Source: Owenweeksia sp.
GTDB lineage: Bacteria; Bacteroidota; Bacteroidia; Flavobacteriales; Schleiferiaceae
NCBI GenBank assembly: GCA_028285465.1
Contig: JANQPD010000023.1
Location: 111,536 to 175,535, forward strand
DNA length: 64,000 nucleotides
Reading direction: 5' to 3'
Shown: in pieces, positions 46,730 to 55,775 of the stretch
Numbering within the stretch: position 1 is the first letter of the stretch
How the letters are laid out: every line of letters starts with the position of its first letter
Position numbers and translations under genes: made by a program
The notes under the pieces: generated by a model
What the model saw: only the letters and a program-made list of their open reading frames with translations
Database searches by the model: none
What the model was told of the DNA's origin: nothing

Positions 46730-47142
46730 TTACTGCCTTTTAAGCCTGAATCTCCTGAAGCGTTTCAGGTAAAAGGAAAAAGACACGCAGATCAATCCAC
46801 CCAGTATAAGTCCGTAGTATAACTTAAAGTGGTGTGCCTCTCCGGAGCTGAAGTAAGAAAGGGTGCTTAAGGCAAGACCGGCAAGGCCCAGAGAGATGCC
46901 CCCGATAGACAAGAGACGGGCATCGCGTAACCTGCGTTTCTGTTTTTTTGAAGGACCTCCATGCGATTAATCGTTTTGATGGCAAGCTCCACCGCGGGAG
47001 GTTGAAGCATCTGCTTGCGCATACTCTCGGCAATTTCTTCGTACGACATACCGTTGAGGCGCTTTTGCAGGTAATATGCCAAAAGGCGCTCAGGCACTTC
47101 GTCCATCATTGCATAGGCATTAACTAAATTGGCTTTTGACAT
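46730..47142 (-). CDS. Two-TM small membrane protein split over two frames at a slippery A-tract
   Basis: Two overlapping frames that make sense only when joined. The first, from ATG 47142 (MSKANLVNAYAMMDEVPERL), is a helical cytoplasmic part ending around MEVLQKN. The second codes for a Lys/Arg-rich segment and two membrane helices (SIGGISLGLAGLALSTL, LYYGLILGGLICVSFSFYL) with a basic end. In the first frame the code runs on into an unlikely tail and misses the helices. Moving back one base at the run of seven A (46943-46949) gives one 137-residue protein: LQKKQKRRLRDARLLSIG. Either this is a programmed -1 shift, or polymerase slippage, or a one-base loss (mutation or sequencing). The family is unknown. 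It lies 30 nt after the SPFH gene, in the same direction. Confidence 0.65.
46942..46949 (-). other. Slippery heptamer A-AAA-AAC, -1 frameshift or slippage site
   Basis: On the minus strand the codons read CAA AAA AAC, which contains the -1 slippery heptamer A AAA AAC in the correct phase. A one-base backward slip leads into CAG AAA CGC AGG and the frame with the two membrane helices. I did not find a strong pseudoknot just downstream. Confidence 0.6.
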
Positions 47143-47174
47143 ATTAATATTACAAAAAAGCATCAAAATGGTTT

Positions 47175-48113
47175 TTAGTCACCCTGTTTTTTTTCCTCTT
47201 GTTTGTCTATTTCTTTTTGTATTTCACTCAATTGGCTGGAGGCATTGAAGGAGGAGATCAGTTGAGACATCATATCGCTGGCCGAGGAAGGATTGTTGGG
47301 CAAGAGGATAAGGTTGCTGCGCGTATTCTCACTAATGGCTTGTAGCGTGTCGTAATGCTGTGTGATCACGATCAAAGCGGAGGCTTCCTGGCTGTTTATC
47401 CCTACTTTGTTGAGTACTTCTACAGACTCTTCCAGCCCCCGGGCAATTTCCCTGCGTTGATCCGCTATACCCTGGCCCTGCAGGCGTTTGCTCTCCGCCT
47501 CAGCCGTGGCCTTAGCCACGATGCGTATGCGTTCGGCTTCCCCTTCGTATTCTGCGGCTGTTTTTTCTCTTTCTGCCGCGTTAATGCGGTTCATGGCCTC
47601 TTTCACCTGCTCTGCGGGGTCGATGTCTGTAACCAGCGCTTTTATGATGTCGTAGCCATAATCATTCATCGCATCCTGCAACTCTCGTTTTATCGCAATG
47701 GCAATGTCGTCTTTCTTTTCAAATACGTCATCCAGCTTGAGTTTCGGTACTTCGGCCCTCACCGTATCAAACACATAGCTTGTGATTTGATCGTGCGGGT
47801 TCTGCAAGCGGTAAAAAGCATCATATATCTTATCCATCAGGATGAGGAACTGCACACTAACCTTAATGCGGACAAATACATCGTCTTTGGTTTTAGTTTC
47901 TACCAATACGTCCAATTGCTGAATACGCAGGTTTACCCGGCCGGCTATCTGGTCAATGATGGGAATGCGTAAATGGAAGCCTGCGTTTCTTACAGAGTGA
48001 AACTTTCCCAGGCGTTGCAAAACAGCAGCTGTTTGTTGTTTTACAATAAACATACCCATCAGCAAAATGAGCAGTACAATACCGATAACTATATAGGTGA
48101 ATGGCGAATACAT
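47175..48113 (-). CDS. SPFH/band 7 membrane protein (QmcA/slipin-like)
   Basis: A 312-residue protein with one N-terminal membrane helix (about 5-24, YIVIGIVLLILLMGMF), the SPFH domain (about 25-200; VLQRLGKFHSVRNAGFHL, DVFVRIKVSVQF, DIDPAEQVKEAMNRINAAER), a coiled coil rich in Ala/Glu (AAEYEGEAERIRIVAKATAE) and a charged C-terminus. SPFH proteins form large ring assemblies in membrane microdomains and often guard FtsH or other membrane proteases. The usual partner NfeD is not present; the neighbour is the frame-split small membrane protein. Confidence 0.93.
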   Translation of the reverse strand: MYSPFTYIVIGIVLLILLMGMFIVKQQTAAVLQRLGKFHSVRNAGFHLRIPIIDQIAGRVNLRIQQLDVLVETKTKDDVFVRIKVSVQFLILMDKIYDAFYRLQNPHDQITSYVFDTVRAEVPKLKLDDVFEKKDDIAIAIKRELQDAMNDYGYDIIKALVTDIDPAEQVKEAMNRINAAEREKTAAEYEGEAERIRIVAKATAEAESKRLQGQGIADQRREIARGLEESVEVLNKVGINSQEASALIVITQHYDTLQAISENTRSNLILLPNNPSSASDMMSQLISSFNASSQLSEIQKEIDKQEEKKQGD

Positions 48114-48191
48114 AAACGTGATACATTTGAATGACCAAAGTAGAAAACTTACATCTTACTTTTAGTAGGTTTTGTACTTTTCTCCCAACTA

Positions 48192-49142
48192 ATGCTTCGA
48201 TATTACTCCATATTGGGTTTGTCTCCCGGTGCATCCACAGAAGAAATAAAGCGTGCTTACCGAAAAAAAGCCATGCAGTATCACCCGGATCGCAATCGCA
48301 AGCCGGAAGCCCGTGCCCGCTTTTTAGAAGTGTTGGAAGCGTATGAATACCTTACGGGAGAGCGGAAGCCCCCTTCCAAAGGCCATGCTAAAAACGGGAA
48401 GAGCGAAGAAGAGAGCTTCGAGGAAATAATGCGGGACCTGGCCCGTAAGCGGGCTAAGGAAAAATACCGGGAAAGAGTGCGGGAATTCAGGCGGCAACAG
48501 GCGGAAGAGCAAAGCCGCGAATTTACCCGGGCTATTTACATACTGGTAAGCATCATCGTTATGATCGGGAGCTTTTACGTAGGCTCACGCCTTTACAACT
48601 ACCTCCTGATTACAGCCGATCCTGTAGAAACTACGGCCACCGTTTTTGCTATAGAACCCAGGCGCCTGCATTTCCGTTTTGAACATGAGGGCACGGTATA
48701 CCGCCAGGATGCATACGCCAGTAAAACCGGGACCGAGATGAAAGCCGCTACGGGTATGCCGCTTTTTGTCGGAGACAAATTCGTAGTGCGTTACAATGCC
48801 GGCGAGCCCCAGTATTACACCCTTTTCTACGATAGGGTAGGGCCAAATACCTTACAGCGATACCTGAACCTGGTGAGTTTTAAGCTTATAGATTTGTACC
48901 ATACCAAATGGGCCGCTTTGCCATACGAAACAAAAAAGCATATTGCGTATTGCATGGCACGCGAGATTTACCAGGAGTATAACATTGAAGGACTAAGCCA
49001 TGTATATTATGCGGAAACTTTTTTCCTGGAAAACATTTCGCACAACAGCTTCAGTTGGTTTTTTTTTAAGAACAGGCCGGCTTTCCGCCGGTTGGAAGTC
49101 CGCTGTACAAAAGATTTTCTTTCGGCTGAGGACTTCCCCTGA
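48192..49142 (+). CDS. Membrane-anchored J-domain protein
   Basis: A 316-residue protein with an N-terminal J domain (about 3-62) holding the Hsp70-stimulating HPD motif in MQYHPDRN, a charged helical linker (about 65-112), one membrane helix (about 115-138; IYILVSIIVMIGSFYV), and a C-terminal beta-rich domain (YYSKTG-free, with FRFEHEGTVYRQDAYASKTG and KFVVRYNAGEPQYYTLFY). It would recruit DnaK to the inner membrane. It is not DnaJ itself, as the Gly/Phe and zinc-finger regions are missing. Divergent from the SPFH gene; TACATTTG at 48122-48129 is a possible -7 element. Confidence 0.88.
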   Translation: MLRYYSILGLSPGASTEEIKRAYRKKAMQYHPDRNRKPEARARFLEVLEAYEYLTGERKPPSKGHAKNGKSEEESFEEIMRDLARKRAKEKYRERVREFRRQQAEEQSREFTRAIYILVSIIVMIGSFYVGSRLYNYLLITADPVETTATVFAIEPRRLHFRFEHEGTVYRQDAYASKTGTEMKAATGMPLFVGDKFVVRYNAGEPQYYTLFYDRVGPNTLQRYLNLVSFKLIDLYHTKWAALPYETKKHIAYCMAREIYQEYNIEGLSHVYYAETFFLENISHNSFSWFFFKNRPAFRRLEVRCTKDFLSAEDFP

Positions 49143-49226
49143 TCTGTATTTCCCAGTTATACGAGGCACGGAAAAAGATAGCTATGCCCAATGCACGATG
49201 CCCAGTAAGTAAAAGCGTGTTTTGAG

Positions 49227-49610
49227 TTACACCCTCTCCCAATAGAAGATCTTCGTCATGAAAAAAACCTTACCCTTCAATTGAATTTTAGAGTCTGTGA
49301 CCATTTTAAACTCCGCATCTATTTCCATATCACGACTGGGGGATTTTATAACGCCCACCCATTTTTTCTTTTCGGGGTCATAGGTAATTTTTTTCATAAC
49401 CTCCTTGCCAATGGTCTTGGGGTTATCAGACTGGATCACGATGGCTGAAAAATCCCCGTTTTTTTTCTTGCTTACCTTAAAAGTAGATCGATCCATCTCT
49501 TCACAATACCATTTGCCAATGAGTTTATCTCCTTCTCGCACGGGGGCGTTTTGAAAGGCGTATAAGGCAGTAAGGGAGAATAAAAGGGTATAGAATGTGT
49601 TTTTTTTCAT
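49227..49610 (-). CDS. DUF2147-like small secreted protein
   Basis: A 127-residue protein with a signal peptide (about 1-19) and a small beta-sandwich-like sequence in the style of DUF2147: GKWYCEEMDRSTFKV, DFSAIVIQSDNP, KKWVGVIKSPSRDMEID, KIQLKGKVFFMTKIFYWERV. Function is unknown. It follows the last permease of the export operon by 12 nt, so it is its probable last gene. Confidence 0.7.
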   Translation of the reverse strand: MKKNTFYTLLFSLTALYAFQNAPVREGDKLIGKWYCEEMDRSTFKVSKKKNGDFSAIVIQSDNPKTIGKEVMKKITYDPEKKKWVGVIKSPSRDMEIDAEFKMVTDSKIQLKGKVFFMTKIFYWERV

Positions 49611-49622
49611 TTTGATATCGTG

Positions 49623-50744
49623 TTAGGTTGTTTTACGATAATTGAGAATGGCCCAGCTGTTAAAGAGTAAAGCAAACCCGGTCATGGCCAGAAAGTGTGA
49701 CTTTAGATCCTCAAAACCACTTCCTTTCAGCACGATCATGCGCATTACTTCGATAAAGTAAGTGACGGGGTTTAGCTTAGCCATCCACTGGGCCCATTGC
49801 GGCATACTGTCTACCGGGGTAAACAGTCCGCTCATGAGAATGAAGATCATGATCAGGAAAAAGGCCAAAGACATCGCTTGTTGCTGTGTCTCCGAATAAG
49901 TAGAGATAAGTAACCCGATGCCCAGCACCGCTATGAGAAAAAGGGATAAAAAAGCATACAGCAGGATCAGATTTCCCTCGACTACAATGCCATAAGCAAT
50001 TTGAGCTACTCCCAATAAACCCAGGGTAAAAACGAATAAACCGATCACCCAAAAAGGGATGAGTTTGCCCAGGATGAAAAGGTGCTTTTTAATAGGGGTG
50101 ACGTTGATCTGCTCAATGGTACCCACCTCTTTTTCCTTCACAATATTGAGGGAACACATATACACCCCTACCATGGTAACGAGTGCTACCAGAATGCCGG
50201 GAACCATAAAAAAGGGGTAGTTTAAAAATGGATTGAACCAGTTTTTGGAAGCAATATCAATAGTGGGAGCCTTATGCATCTTAGCGGGCACGATCCATTC
50301 TTCGCGGATGTTTCCATTAAAACCGGAGATGATGCGGCTCAGGTACGCACTCCCCACCGTAGCTTTGGTTCCGTTAATTGCATTTACGGCGAGGAAAAGA
50401 CTGGCTTCATTTTCTATCACCAAAAGTTTTTCAAAGTTTTGCGGGATCTCCAGTATCAAATCGGAGTGATCCGTTTGGAATTCTTCGTAAGATGCATCAA
50501 ATGAACCGCTGTAGTCGTTGATCTTAAAATATGCTGAAGCGGCAATTTTGTTGGTCAACTCCCTTGAGTATGTGGAATGGTCATGGTCAACTATGGAGAC
50601 ATTGATGTTTTTAATCTCAAAATCAGCAGCCAAAGGCATTACCAAAAGTTGAATAATGGGCATGGCAATGATCATCCCCAGTATGGATCTATTGCGGAAT
50701 ATCTGCTTAAACTCTTTCTGCAACAAAAAGGATAAGGTGCTCAT
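49623..50744 (-). CDS. ABC-2 type permease, second of pair (YbhR-like)
   Basis: A 373-residue permease with one N-terminal membrane helix (about 20-40), a large periplasmic domain (about 45-175) and five further helices, including the EKEVGTIEQINVTPIKK cytoplasmic coupling segment common to this family. It overlaps the other permease by 4 nt (ATGA). Its counterpart by position in E. coli is YbhR. Together with YbhS-type, two ATPase genes, HlyD and TolC it should form a three-part exporter. Confidence 0.9.
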   Translation of the reverse strand: MSTLSFLLQKEFKQIFRNRSILGMIIAMPIIQLLVMPLAADFEIKNINVSIVDHDHSTYSRELTNKIAASAYFKINDYSGSFDASYEEFQTDHSDLILEIPQNFEKLLVIENEASLFLAVNAINGTKATVGSAYLSRIISGFNGNIREEWIVPAKMHKAPTIDIASKNWFNPFLNYPFFMVPGILVALVTMVGVYMCSLNIVKEKEVGTIEQINVTPIKKHLFILGKLIPFWVIGLFVFTLGLLGVAQIAYGIVVEGNLILLYAFLSLFLIAVLGIGLLISTYSETQQQAMSLAFFLIMIFILMSGLFTPVDSMPQWAQWMAKLNPVTYFIEVMRMIVLKGSGFEDLKSHFLAMTGFALLFNSWAILNYRKTT

Positions 50745-51847
50745 GCCAGTCGGGTTTTAAATTTTTTCATACTTATGGCCAATAAAAGAATAGCCATACC
50801 GGATAGGATCAGCAGTTCTTTCCATATACTGGCAATTCCCAAGCCCTTTATCATAACAGATTTGATGATGATGTAATACCATTTTGAAGGAATGGCATTG
50901 GCCACAATTTGTAAAGCCATTGGCATATTTTCCAGCGGAAACAAAAAACCGGTAAAAAGAAGGGTAGGCATCAACATACCCATTAGCGAAATGAGCATAG
51001 CGGCTTGCTGTGAATCTGTGCTGTTGGAGATCAATAAACCCAATGCCAGGGCTGTGAGAATGAGGATGGAGCTGGCAAAGTATAAGAGGAAAATACTACC
51101 GTTGATGGGCATCCCCATAATCGTGGAGCTCAGTATCAGGATGATCGTGAGGTTTATAAGTGAAAGAAAGAAGTAGGGTACCGCTTTGGATACGATTACC
51201 AACATGGGATTGAAAGGGGAGACCAATAGAACTTCCATGGTTCCCAATTCTTTTTCCCTTACAATGGAAACACTGGTCATCAACACACAAACCAATAACA
51301 AGACCAGGGCCATTACACCGGGAACAAAGTTATACACCCCTTTCAACTCCGGGTTGTAGAGCATGCGTACCTGGGTGTTCACCTGCATGGGTATCTGCAT
51401 GTTTTTTGTGCTCTCCTTTTGGTAATCCATAATTATGCTGGCCGCATAATTGGTTAAGGTGTTCGCAGTGTTTGGGTCTGAAGCATCCGCGATGATCTGA
51501 AGTTGTGCCGTATTGAAATGATGAAGGTCTTCGTTGAAGTTAGCAGGAAATACAATAGCCAGTTTAATGTCCCCGGTTTTAAACGCAGCTTCAATTTGGC
51601 TGTGGTTCCACAATTTTTCCTGCACTTTAAAATTTGGACTGGCTTCTATCTTATCTATGATTTGGCGTGTAGCCCTATCATGGGCATAATCGCATACCAC
51701 AATTTTAGAATTCTTGATCTCATTGGTAAGGGCAAACCCAAAAAGGATAATTTGGGCAATGGGCATTCCAAAAAGCAGCAGAAGGGTTTTAGGGTCGCGG
51801 AAAACGTGGTAGAACTCCTTTTTTACAAATGCTAAAAATTGTTTCAT
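50741..51847 (-). CDS. ABC-2 type permease, first of pair (YbhS-like)
   Basis: A 368-residue permease, paralogous to the next gene: one N-terminal helix (about 22-40), a periplasmic domain (about 45-175), and five C-terminal helices (VPGVMALVLLLVCVLMTSV, LINLTIILILSSTIMG, MGMLMPTLLFTGFLFPLENM) with the coupling segment REKELGTMEVLLVSPFNP. It starts 17 nt after the second ATPase gene. Partner of 49623-50744. Confidence 0.9.
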   Translation of the reverse strand: MKQFLAFVKKEFYHVFRDPKTLLLLFGMPIAQIILFGFALTNEIKNSKIVVCDYAHDRATRQIIDKIEASPNFKVQEKLWNHSQIEAAFKTGDIKLAIVFPANFNEDLHHFNTAQLQIIADASDPNTANTLTNYAASIIMDYQKESTKNMQIPMQVNTQVRMLYNPELKGVYNFVPGVMALVLLLVCVLMTSVSIVREKELGTMEVLLVSPFNPMLVIVSKAVPYFFLSLINLTIILILSSTIMGMPINGSIFLLYFASSILILTALALGLLISNSTDSQQAAMLISLMGMLMPTLLFTGFLFPLENMPMALQIVANAIPSKWYYIIIKSVMIKGLGIASIWKELLILSGMAILLLAISMKKFKTRLA

Positions 51848-51864
51848 GCAACCGTATTTTTTAC

Positions 51865-52611
51865 TTAATCAGCGCTTCTTTTTGCTCCGCGGGCCAATTC
51901 ATAGAAAACTTCATCCATAGAGGCGGAGCCATATCTTTCTTTCAGTTTCAACGGAGTATCAAGAGCTTTGATCAAGCCGTCTACCATCATGGTAATCCTG
52001 TCGCAGTACTCGGCCTCGTCCATATAGTGGGTGGTCACAAATACCGTAATGCCCCGGTCGGAAGCGTCATAGATCAAATCCCAAAACTGCCTGCGGGTAA
52101 CCGGGTCTACACCACCGGTGGGTTCATCCAGAAATACGATCTTTGGCTCGTGAAGGATGGCTACGGAGAAGGCCAACTTTTGTTTCCAACCCAATGGGAG
52201 TGCACCTACAAGCTTGTTTGCTTCTTTTTGCAGGCCGAGGGTTTCTATAAGTTTTTCACTCTTTTCTTTAAGTACCTTCTTTCTAAGTCCGTATATGCCT
52301 CCAAAAAAGTGGATGTTTTCCAATACGGTAAGGTCTTCATAGAGAGAAAACTTCTGGCTCATATAGCCGATGTTCTTTTTAATGCCTTCCGTTTGTGTAT
52401 ATACGTCAAAGCCCGCAATGGTGGCATTGCCGTAGGATGGGGTGGCTAACCCGCAAAGTATTTTAATTGCCGTGGTTTTACCCGCCCCGTTGGCGCCTAA
52501 AAAACCGAATATTTCCCCTTTGTATACCTCAAAGGTGATCTCATTAGTGGCCACGAAATCGCCAAACTTCTTGGTGAGCCTATCCGTTTTAATTACAACC
52601 TCCCTGCTCAT
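51865..52611 (-). CDS. ABC transporter ATPase, second subunit (C-terminal YbhF half)
   Basis: A 248-residue ATPase with Walker A GANGAGKTT, Walker B IVFLDEPTGGVD, and switch His in VTTHYMDEAEYCDR. The signature motif is changed to LPLGWKQ instead of LSGGQ, a change I recall as normal in the second half of YbhF-like proteins, so it is probably not a defect. It pairs with the ATPase at 52613-53527, which has a normal signature; the heterodimer would then have unequal sites. One nt separates the two genes. Confidence 0.92.
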   Translation of the reverse strand: MSREVVIKTDRLTKKFGDFVATNEITFEVYKGEIFGFLGANGAGKTTAIKILCGLATPSYGNATIAGFDVYTQTEGIKKNIGYMSQKFSLYEDLTVLENIHFFGGIYGLRKKVLKEKSEKLIETLGLQKEANKLVGALPLGWKQKLAFSVAILHEPKIVFLDEPTGGVDPVTRRQFWDLIYDASDRGITVFVTTHYMDEAEYCDRITMMVDGLIKALDTPLKLKERYGSASMDEVFYELARGAKRSAD

Positions 52612-52612
52612 A

Positions 52613-53527
52613 TCAATGCATTAAATGGATAAAACAGTCCTCAATAGTAGGAGAGGTGGGCTGTAGTTCTAAATCGGTATGCCCCAAATGATTCAGCATT
52701 TGTACCAGGTTGAGCTGCGCTACCTGGTGGTTCTCGTGGAGTTTTATATGGTGAAAATCGCCAAAGGCATGGCAACTGCTTACGTTTTCGATTGCTCTAA
52801 GGTCTTTTAGCAATTTGCTCATCTTATCCGAGCGTATGGCGTATAGCTGACCGGGATAGTCAGCAATAATGTTTTCCGGGGTGTTGATAGAAAGTATCCG
52901 GCCATTTTGTATCAAAGCAATGCGCTCACACAACATGGCTTCATCCATATATGGTGTGGATACCAGTATGGTAATGCCTTGTAGCTTTAAGCGCTTCAGC
53001 ATGTGCCAGAACTCTTTTCTCGAAACCGTATCTACGCCAGTGGTAGGCTCGTCTAAAAACAAAACCTTCGGACGATGGATCAATGCACAACAAAGGGCCA
53101 GCTTTTGTTTCATACCTCCGGAAAGATTACCGGCCCTGCGGTTTTTAAAAGGTTCTATTTGTACGTATATGTCTTCAATAAGATCGTAGTTGGCTTCAAT
53201 GCTGGTATTGAAAACGGTAGCAAAAAACTCCAGGTTTTCCTTTACGGTTAAGTCCTGATACAAAGAGAATTTACCGGGCATATAGCCCACTCTTTCGCGT
53301 ATCTGCTTGTAGTCTTTTACCACATCAAACCCATTTACCGTGGCGGAGCCACCTTCCGGAACCAAAAGGGTAGTCAATATGCGAAAGAGGCTTGTTTTTC
53401 CAGCCCCATCCGGGCCAATGAGGCCAAAAAGCTCGCCATGGTCCACAGAAAATGAAACCTCATTCACCGCCACAACCTCTGGGTTGTTGTAGGTTTTTAG
53501 CACTTTCGATAAGATCACATCGGCCAT
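52613..53527 (-). CDS. ABC transporter ATPase, first subunit (N-terminal YbhF half)
   Basis: A 304-residue ATPase with Walker A GPDGAGKTS, signature LSGGMKQKLALCC, Walker B VLFLDEPTTGVD and switch region VSTPYMDEAMLCER, where the usual His is Pro. It has a C-terminal extension (about 225-304) with an ACT-like look. In E. coli the two ATPase halves are one protein (YbhF); here they are separate genes. It shares its first base with the last base of the adaptor gene upstream. Confidence 0.92.
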   Translation of the reverse strand: MADVILSKVLKTYNNPEVVAVNEVSFSVDHGELFGLIGPDGAGKTSLFRILTTLLVPEGGSATVNGFDVVKDYKQIRERVGYMPGKFSLYQDLTVKENLEFFATVFNTSIEANYDLIEDIYVQIEPFKNRRAGNLSGGMKQKLALCCALIHRPKVLFLDEPTTGVDTVSRKEFWHMLKRLKLQGITILVSTPYMDEAMLCERIALIQNGRILSINTPENIIADYPGQLYAIRSDKMSKLLKDLRAIENVSSCHAFGDFHHIKLHENHQVAQLNLVQMLNHLGHTDLELQPTSPTIEDCFIHLMH

Positions 53528-54444
53528 TATTCCTGAAATTTAATTTCGCCATACATCCCGATCTTATAGGTGCCATCATTCGGCACTTTTATTTTCAGGG
53601 CATACACCATATTGGCACGTTCATCTTTGGTTTGAATGGTTTTCGGGGTAAACTCCGCTTTATTGCTGATCCAGGTGATGGTTCCTTCAGCTCCTTTAAA
53701 ACTGCCTTCTCCATTGTCGGTATACACCCTTACTTTTTGGTTGATCTTTAACTGTGGTAATTGATTGCCACTTACGTAGGTGCGCAGGATCATTTCGGAA
53801 AGATTGGCCATTTTAAACAAGGCTTTGCCCGTCATTGCCATTTCACCTTCTTCCACGTATTTGGTAAGCACAGTTCCTTCTATCGGACTGGTTATCCTCG
53901 ATTTTTTCAACTGATCCTCTATTTGTTGCGCTTGTATGCTTAATTGTTCAACATCTTTGTCTATTCCATTATTGGTGGTGTTGAGGGAAGACTTCTGAGC
54001 TTGCAATTGCTTCTTCAAAACAGCGATGTTGGAATTCAGGTCATCCAACTGCTTGGTCGTAGCGGCATTCTTTTCTACCAACCGGTTTATTCTTTTCTGC
54101 TCCATTTGTGCATTGCACAGTTGTTCATGTAGAGCAGCTAATTGCAGGTCTATGTCCACCTTTCTGCTTTCTACAGCTTCCATCTGGGCAATGAGCTGTT
54201 GTTTTTTCAAGTGGAGTTGCGTGCTGTCTATATAGCCGATACGTTGATGTTTCGAAAGTTCTTTACCTTCCTCCAGCTCGAATGACTCAAGTACTCCTGT
54301 GGCTTCTGCCGATACGATCACTTCCCGGGCTTCAAAAGCACCGGATGCGTCAAAATCATGGGGGTTGCCGGTGCAGGCTGCGAGACTCACTACGGCACAC
54401 AAAGCGAGTATTTTTGGATGTATGGATCTTGTATGCTTCATCAT
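53527..54444 (-). CDS. HlyD/MFP-family periplasmic adaptor lipoprotein (YbhG-like)
   Basis: A 305-residue adaptor with a signal peptide and lipobox (VVSLAAC, Cys near residue 24), a biotinyl-lipoyl-like half (VIVSAEATGVLESFELEEGK), a long coiled-coil hairpin (about 65-165) and the second lipoyl half (ITSPIEGTVLTKYVEEGEMA), then a beta-barrel part. It would bridge the inner membrane ABC complex and the TolC-type channel encoded just upstream. Confidence 0.92.
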   Translation of the reverse strand: MMKHTRSIHPKILALCAVVSLAACTGNPHDFDASGAFEAREVIVSAEATGVLESFELEEGKELSKHQRIGYIDSTQLHLKKQQLIAQMEAVESRKVDIDLQLAALHEQLCNAQMEQKRINRLVEKNAATTKQLDDLNSNIAVLKKQLQAQKSSLNTTNNGIDKDVEQLSIQAQQIEDQLKKSRITSPIEGTVLTKYVEEGEMAMTGKALFKMANLSEMILRTYVSGNQLPQLKINQKVRVYTDNGEGSFKGAEGTITWISNKAEFTPKTIQTKDERANMVYALKIKVPNDGTYKIGMYGEIKFQE

Positions 54445-54453
54445 TAATGTGTA

Positions 54454-55722
54454 TTAATTTCCTGTGGTTGTTTTAAGCTTATATTGGTTTAGCAACAGCT
54501 GAATTTCGTGGAGCAGCAGGTTTTGCCGGGCTTTATCCAGGTCGTTTACTGCCATTAGGTAATCATTGGTGGTAGCTGTACCATTTTCAAGTTGTTCCCT
54601 GGTGTCGTTTCTTATGGCTTCCCTCAGGGTGATAATAGATTGATCGGATTGGATGAGGTTTTTTGCCATGTCGATTTCGGAATTTTGTTGTTGTACGTTG
54701 AGTCCCGTGTTGAAAAGGAATACATCCTTTTGTACTTCCAGGCCCTTTTGATTTAGGTTGAGGATCTTTTTTTCATTGTGATTGGTATAGAAGCTCGAAA
54801 TATTCCAGCTCAACTTTATTCCACCGATGTAGTAAGCCTCAAAATCATTGCTCAACATGTTCAAACCGGGCCTGCCCACCCCACCTTGCAGGAAGAGACC
54901 TAACCTGGGCATGGTCTTGGTACTTGTGATGGCAGATTGCAGGCTGATCGATTGCTTTTGAAGATCGAATAAGGTTATTTCGGGCCGAATGATGTTTTGA
55001 CCCGTTAAAATGGGGGATGGCTTTTGCAAAACGAACTTCTCCGTGTTCTCTATTCCGGTAAAAAGGGATAACATAGAGGTGTAGGCAGCCCGGTTTGCCC
55101 TGAGTTCAATAATTCTCTGGTCTGCCTTGAGTAGTTCTGCTTTCAGCTTATCGGCGCTGCTGCGAATAGCCATACCGTTTTCGATGGCAGCTTCTGTTTT
55201 TTCAATACCGATACTCAGGTCTTTTTTTAATATTTCGGCCTGGCTTATTTGGGCATCGATCAACAAAATACCAAAGAACAAATGGTTGATGCGGTCTTTG
55301 ATCTTGAAGAGTTCTACTTCCAGTTTTTGTTGCTCTACGGCTGCGTTAGCCTTAATCAGTTCCTTGTGCTTCTTTAGCACCAGTAAATCGGTAATGGGCT
55401 GATTGAGCTCTCCGTAAAACCGGTACTGATCCTGGCTAAGCGGTTCTATACTTGCCCCGGGCATGGAGAAAGGGATTTCCGTAACGTCTGATTGATAGGT
55501 AGCCTGTCCGGCAAGCTGGAAGGAAGCAATGTAGGCTTTGTCAGCATTGGAAAGGGAGTATTCGGTAGACTTTGCCAGAAGATCATACTGCTTAACCAGT
55601 GGATAATTCCTTTGCGCTTTGGCGTAACAACTGTCTATGCTCAGCAAAACAGCTTGACCAAAACTTTTGGGTATGATGCCCGGTAAAAGGGCCAGCATAG
55701 AAAAGAGAAGGGGTTTAATCAT
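54454..55722 (-). CDS. TolC-family outer membrane efflux protein
   Basis: A 422-residue channel protein: signal peptide (about 1-22) and two repeated helical-hairpin halves typical of OEP/TolC proteins (SIDSCYAKAQRNYPLVKQYD near the start; LEVQKDVFLFNTGLNVQQQN in the second half), ending with DYLMAVNDLDKARQNLLLHE, where TolC proteins have their closing helix. It is the first export gene after tetR. A TetR-operator-like sequence (55737-55756) lies 15 nt before its start, so it may have its own regulated promoter. Confidence 0.92.
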   Translation of the reverse strand: MIKPLLFSMLALLPGIIPKSFGQAVLLSIDSCYAKAQRNYPLVKQYDLLAKSTEYSLSNADKAYIASFQLAGQATYQSDVTEIPFSMPGASIEPLSQDQYRFYGELNQPITDLLVLKKHKELIKANAAVEQQKLEVELFKIKDRINHLFFGILLIDAQISQAEILKKDLSIGIEKTEAAIENGMAIRSSADKLKAELLKADQRIIELRANRAAYTSMLSLFTGIENTEKFVLQKPSPILTGQNIIRPEITLFDLQKQSISLQSAITSTKTMPRLGLFLQGGVGRPGLNMLSNDFEAYYIGGIKLSWNISSFYTNHNEKKILNLNQKGLEVQKDVFLFNTGLNVQQQNSEIDMAKNLIQSDQSIITLREAIRNDTREQLENGTATTNDYLMAVNDLDKARQNLLLHEIQLLLNQYKLKTTTGN

Positions 55723-55736
55723 TCTGTTTATTTTAT

Positions 55737-55756
55737 TGTTTTAATCAATTGTTTAA
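55737..55756. promoter_or_regulatory. Candidate TetR operator before the efflux genes
   Basis: TGTTTTAATCAATTGTTTAA, of which TTAATCAATTGTTTAA is a palindrome with one mismatch. It matches the site upstream of tetR (56457-56476) at 18 of 20 positions. It lies between the stop of tetR and the start of the TolC gene. Confidence 0.65.
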
Positions 55757-55775
55757 CTTAAGGGTAAAAAAATAG

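Noticed and set aside
51829..52449. Plus-strand open frame of 206 codons over the efflux ATPase gene
   Set aside because: It is antisense to a well-matched ABC ATPase with all core motifs and shows no family features of its own.
51865..52611. Degenerate ABC signature LPLGWKQ as a sign of a broken ATPase
   Set aside because: As I recall it, this change is usual in the second half of YbhF-type ATPases, and Walker A, Walker B and the switch His are intact.
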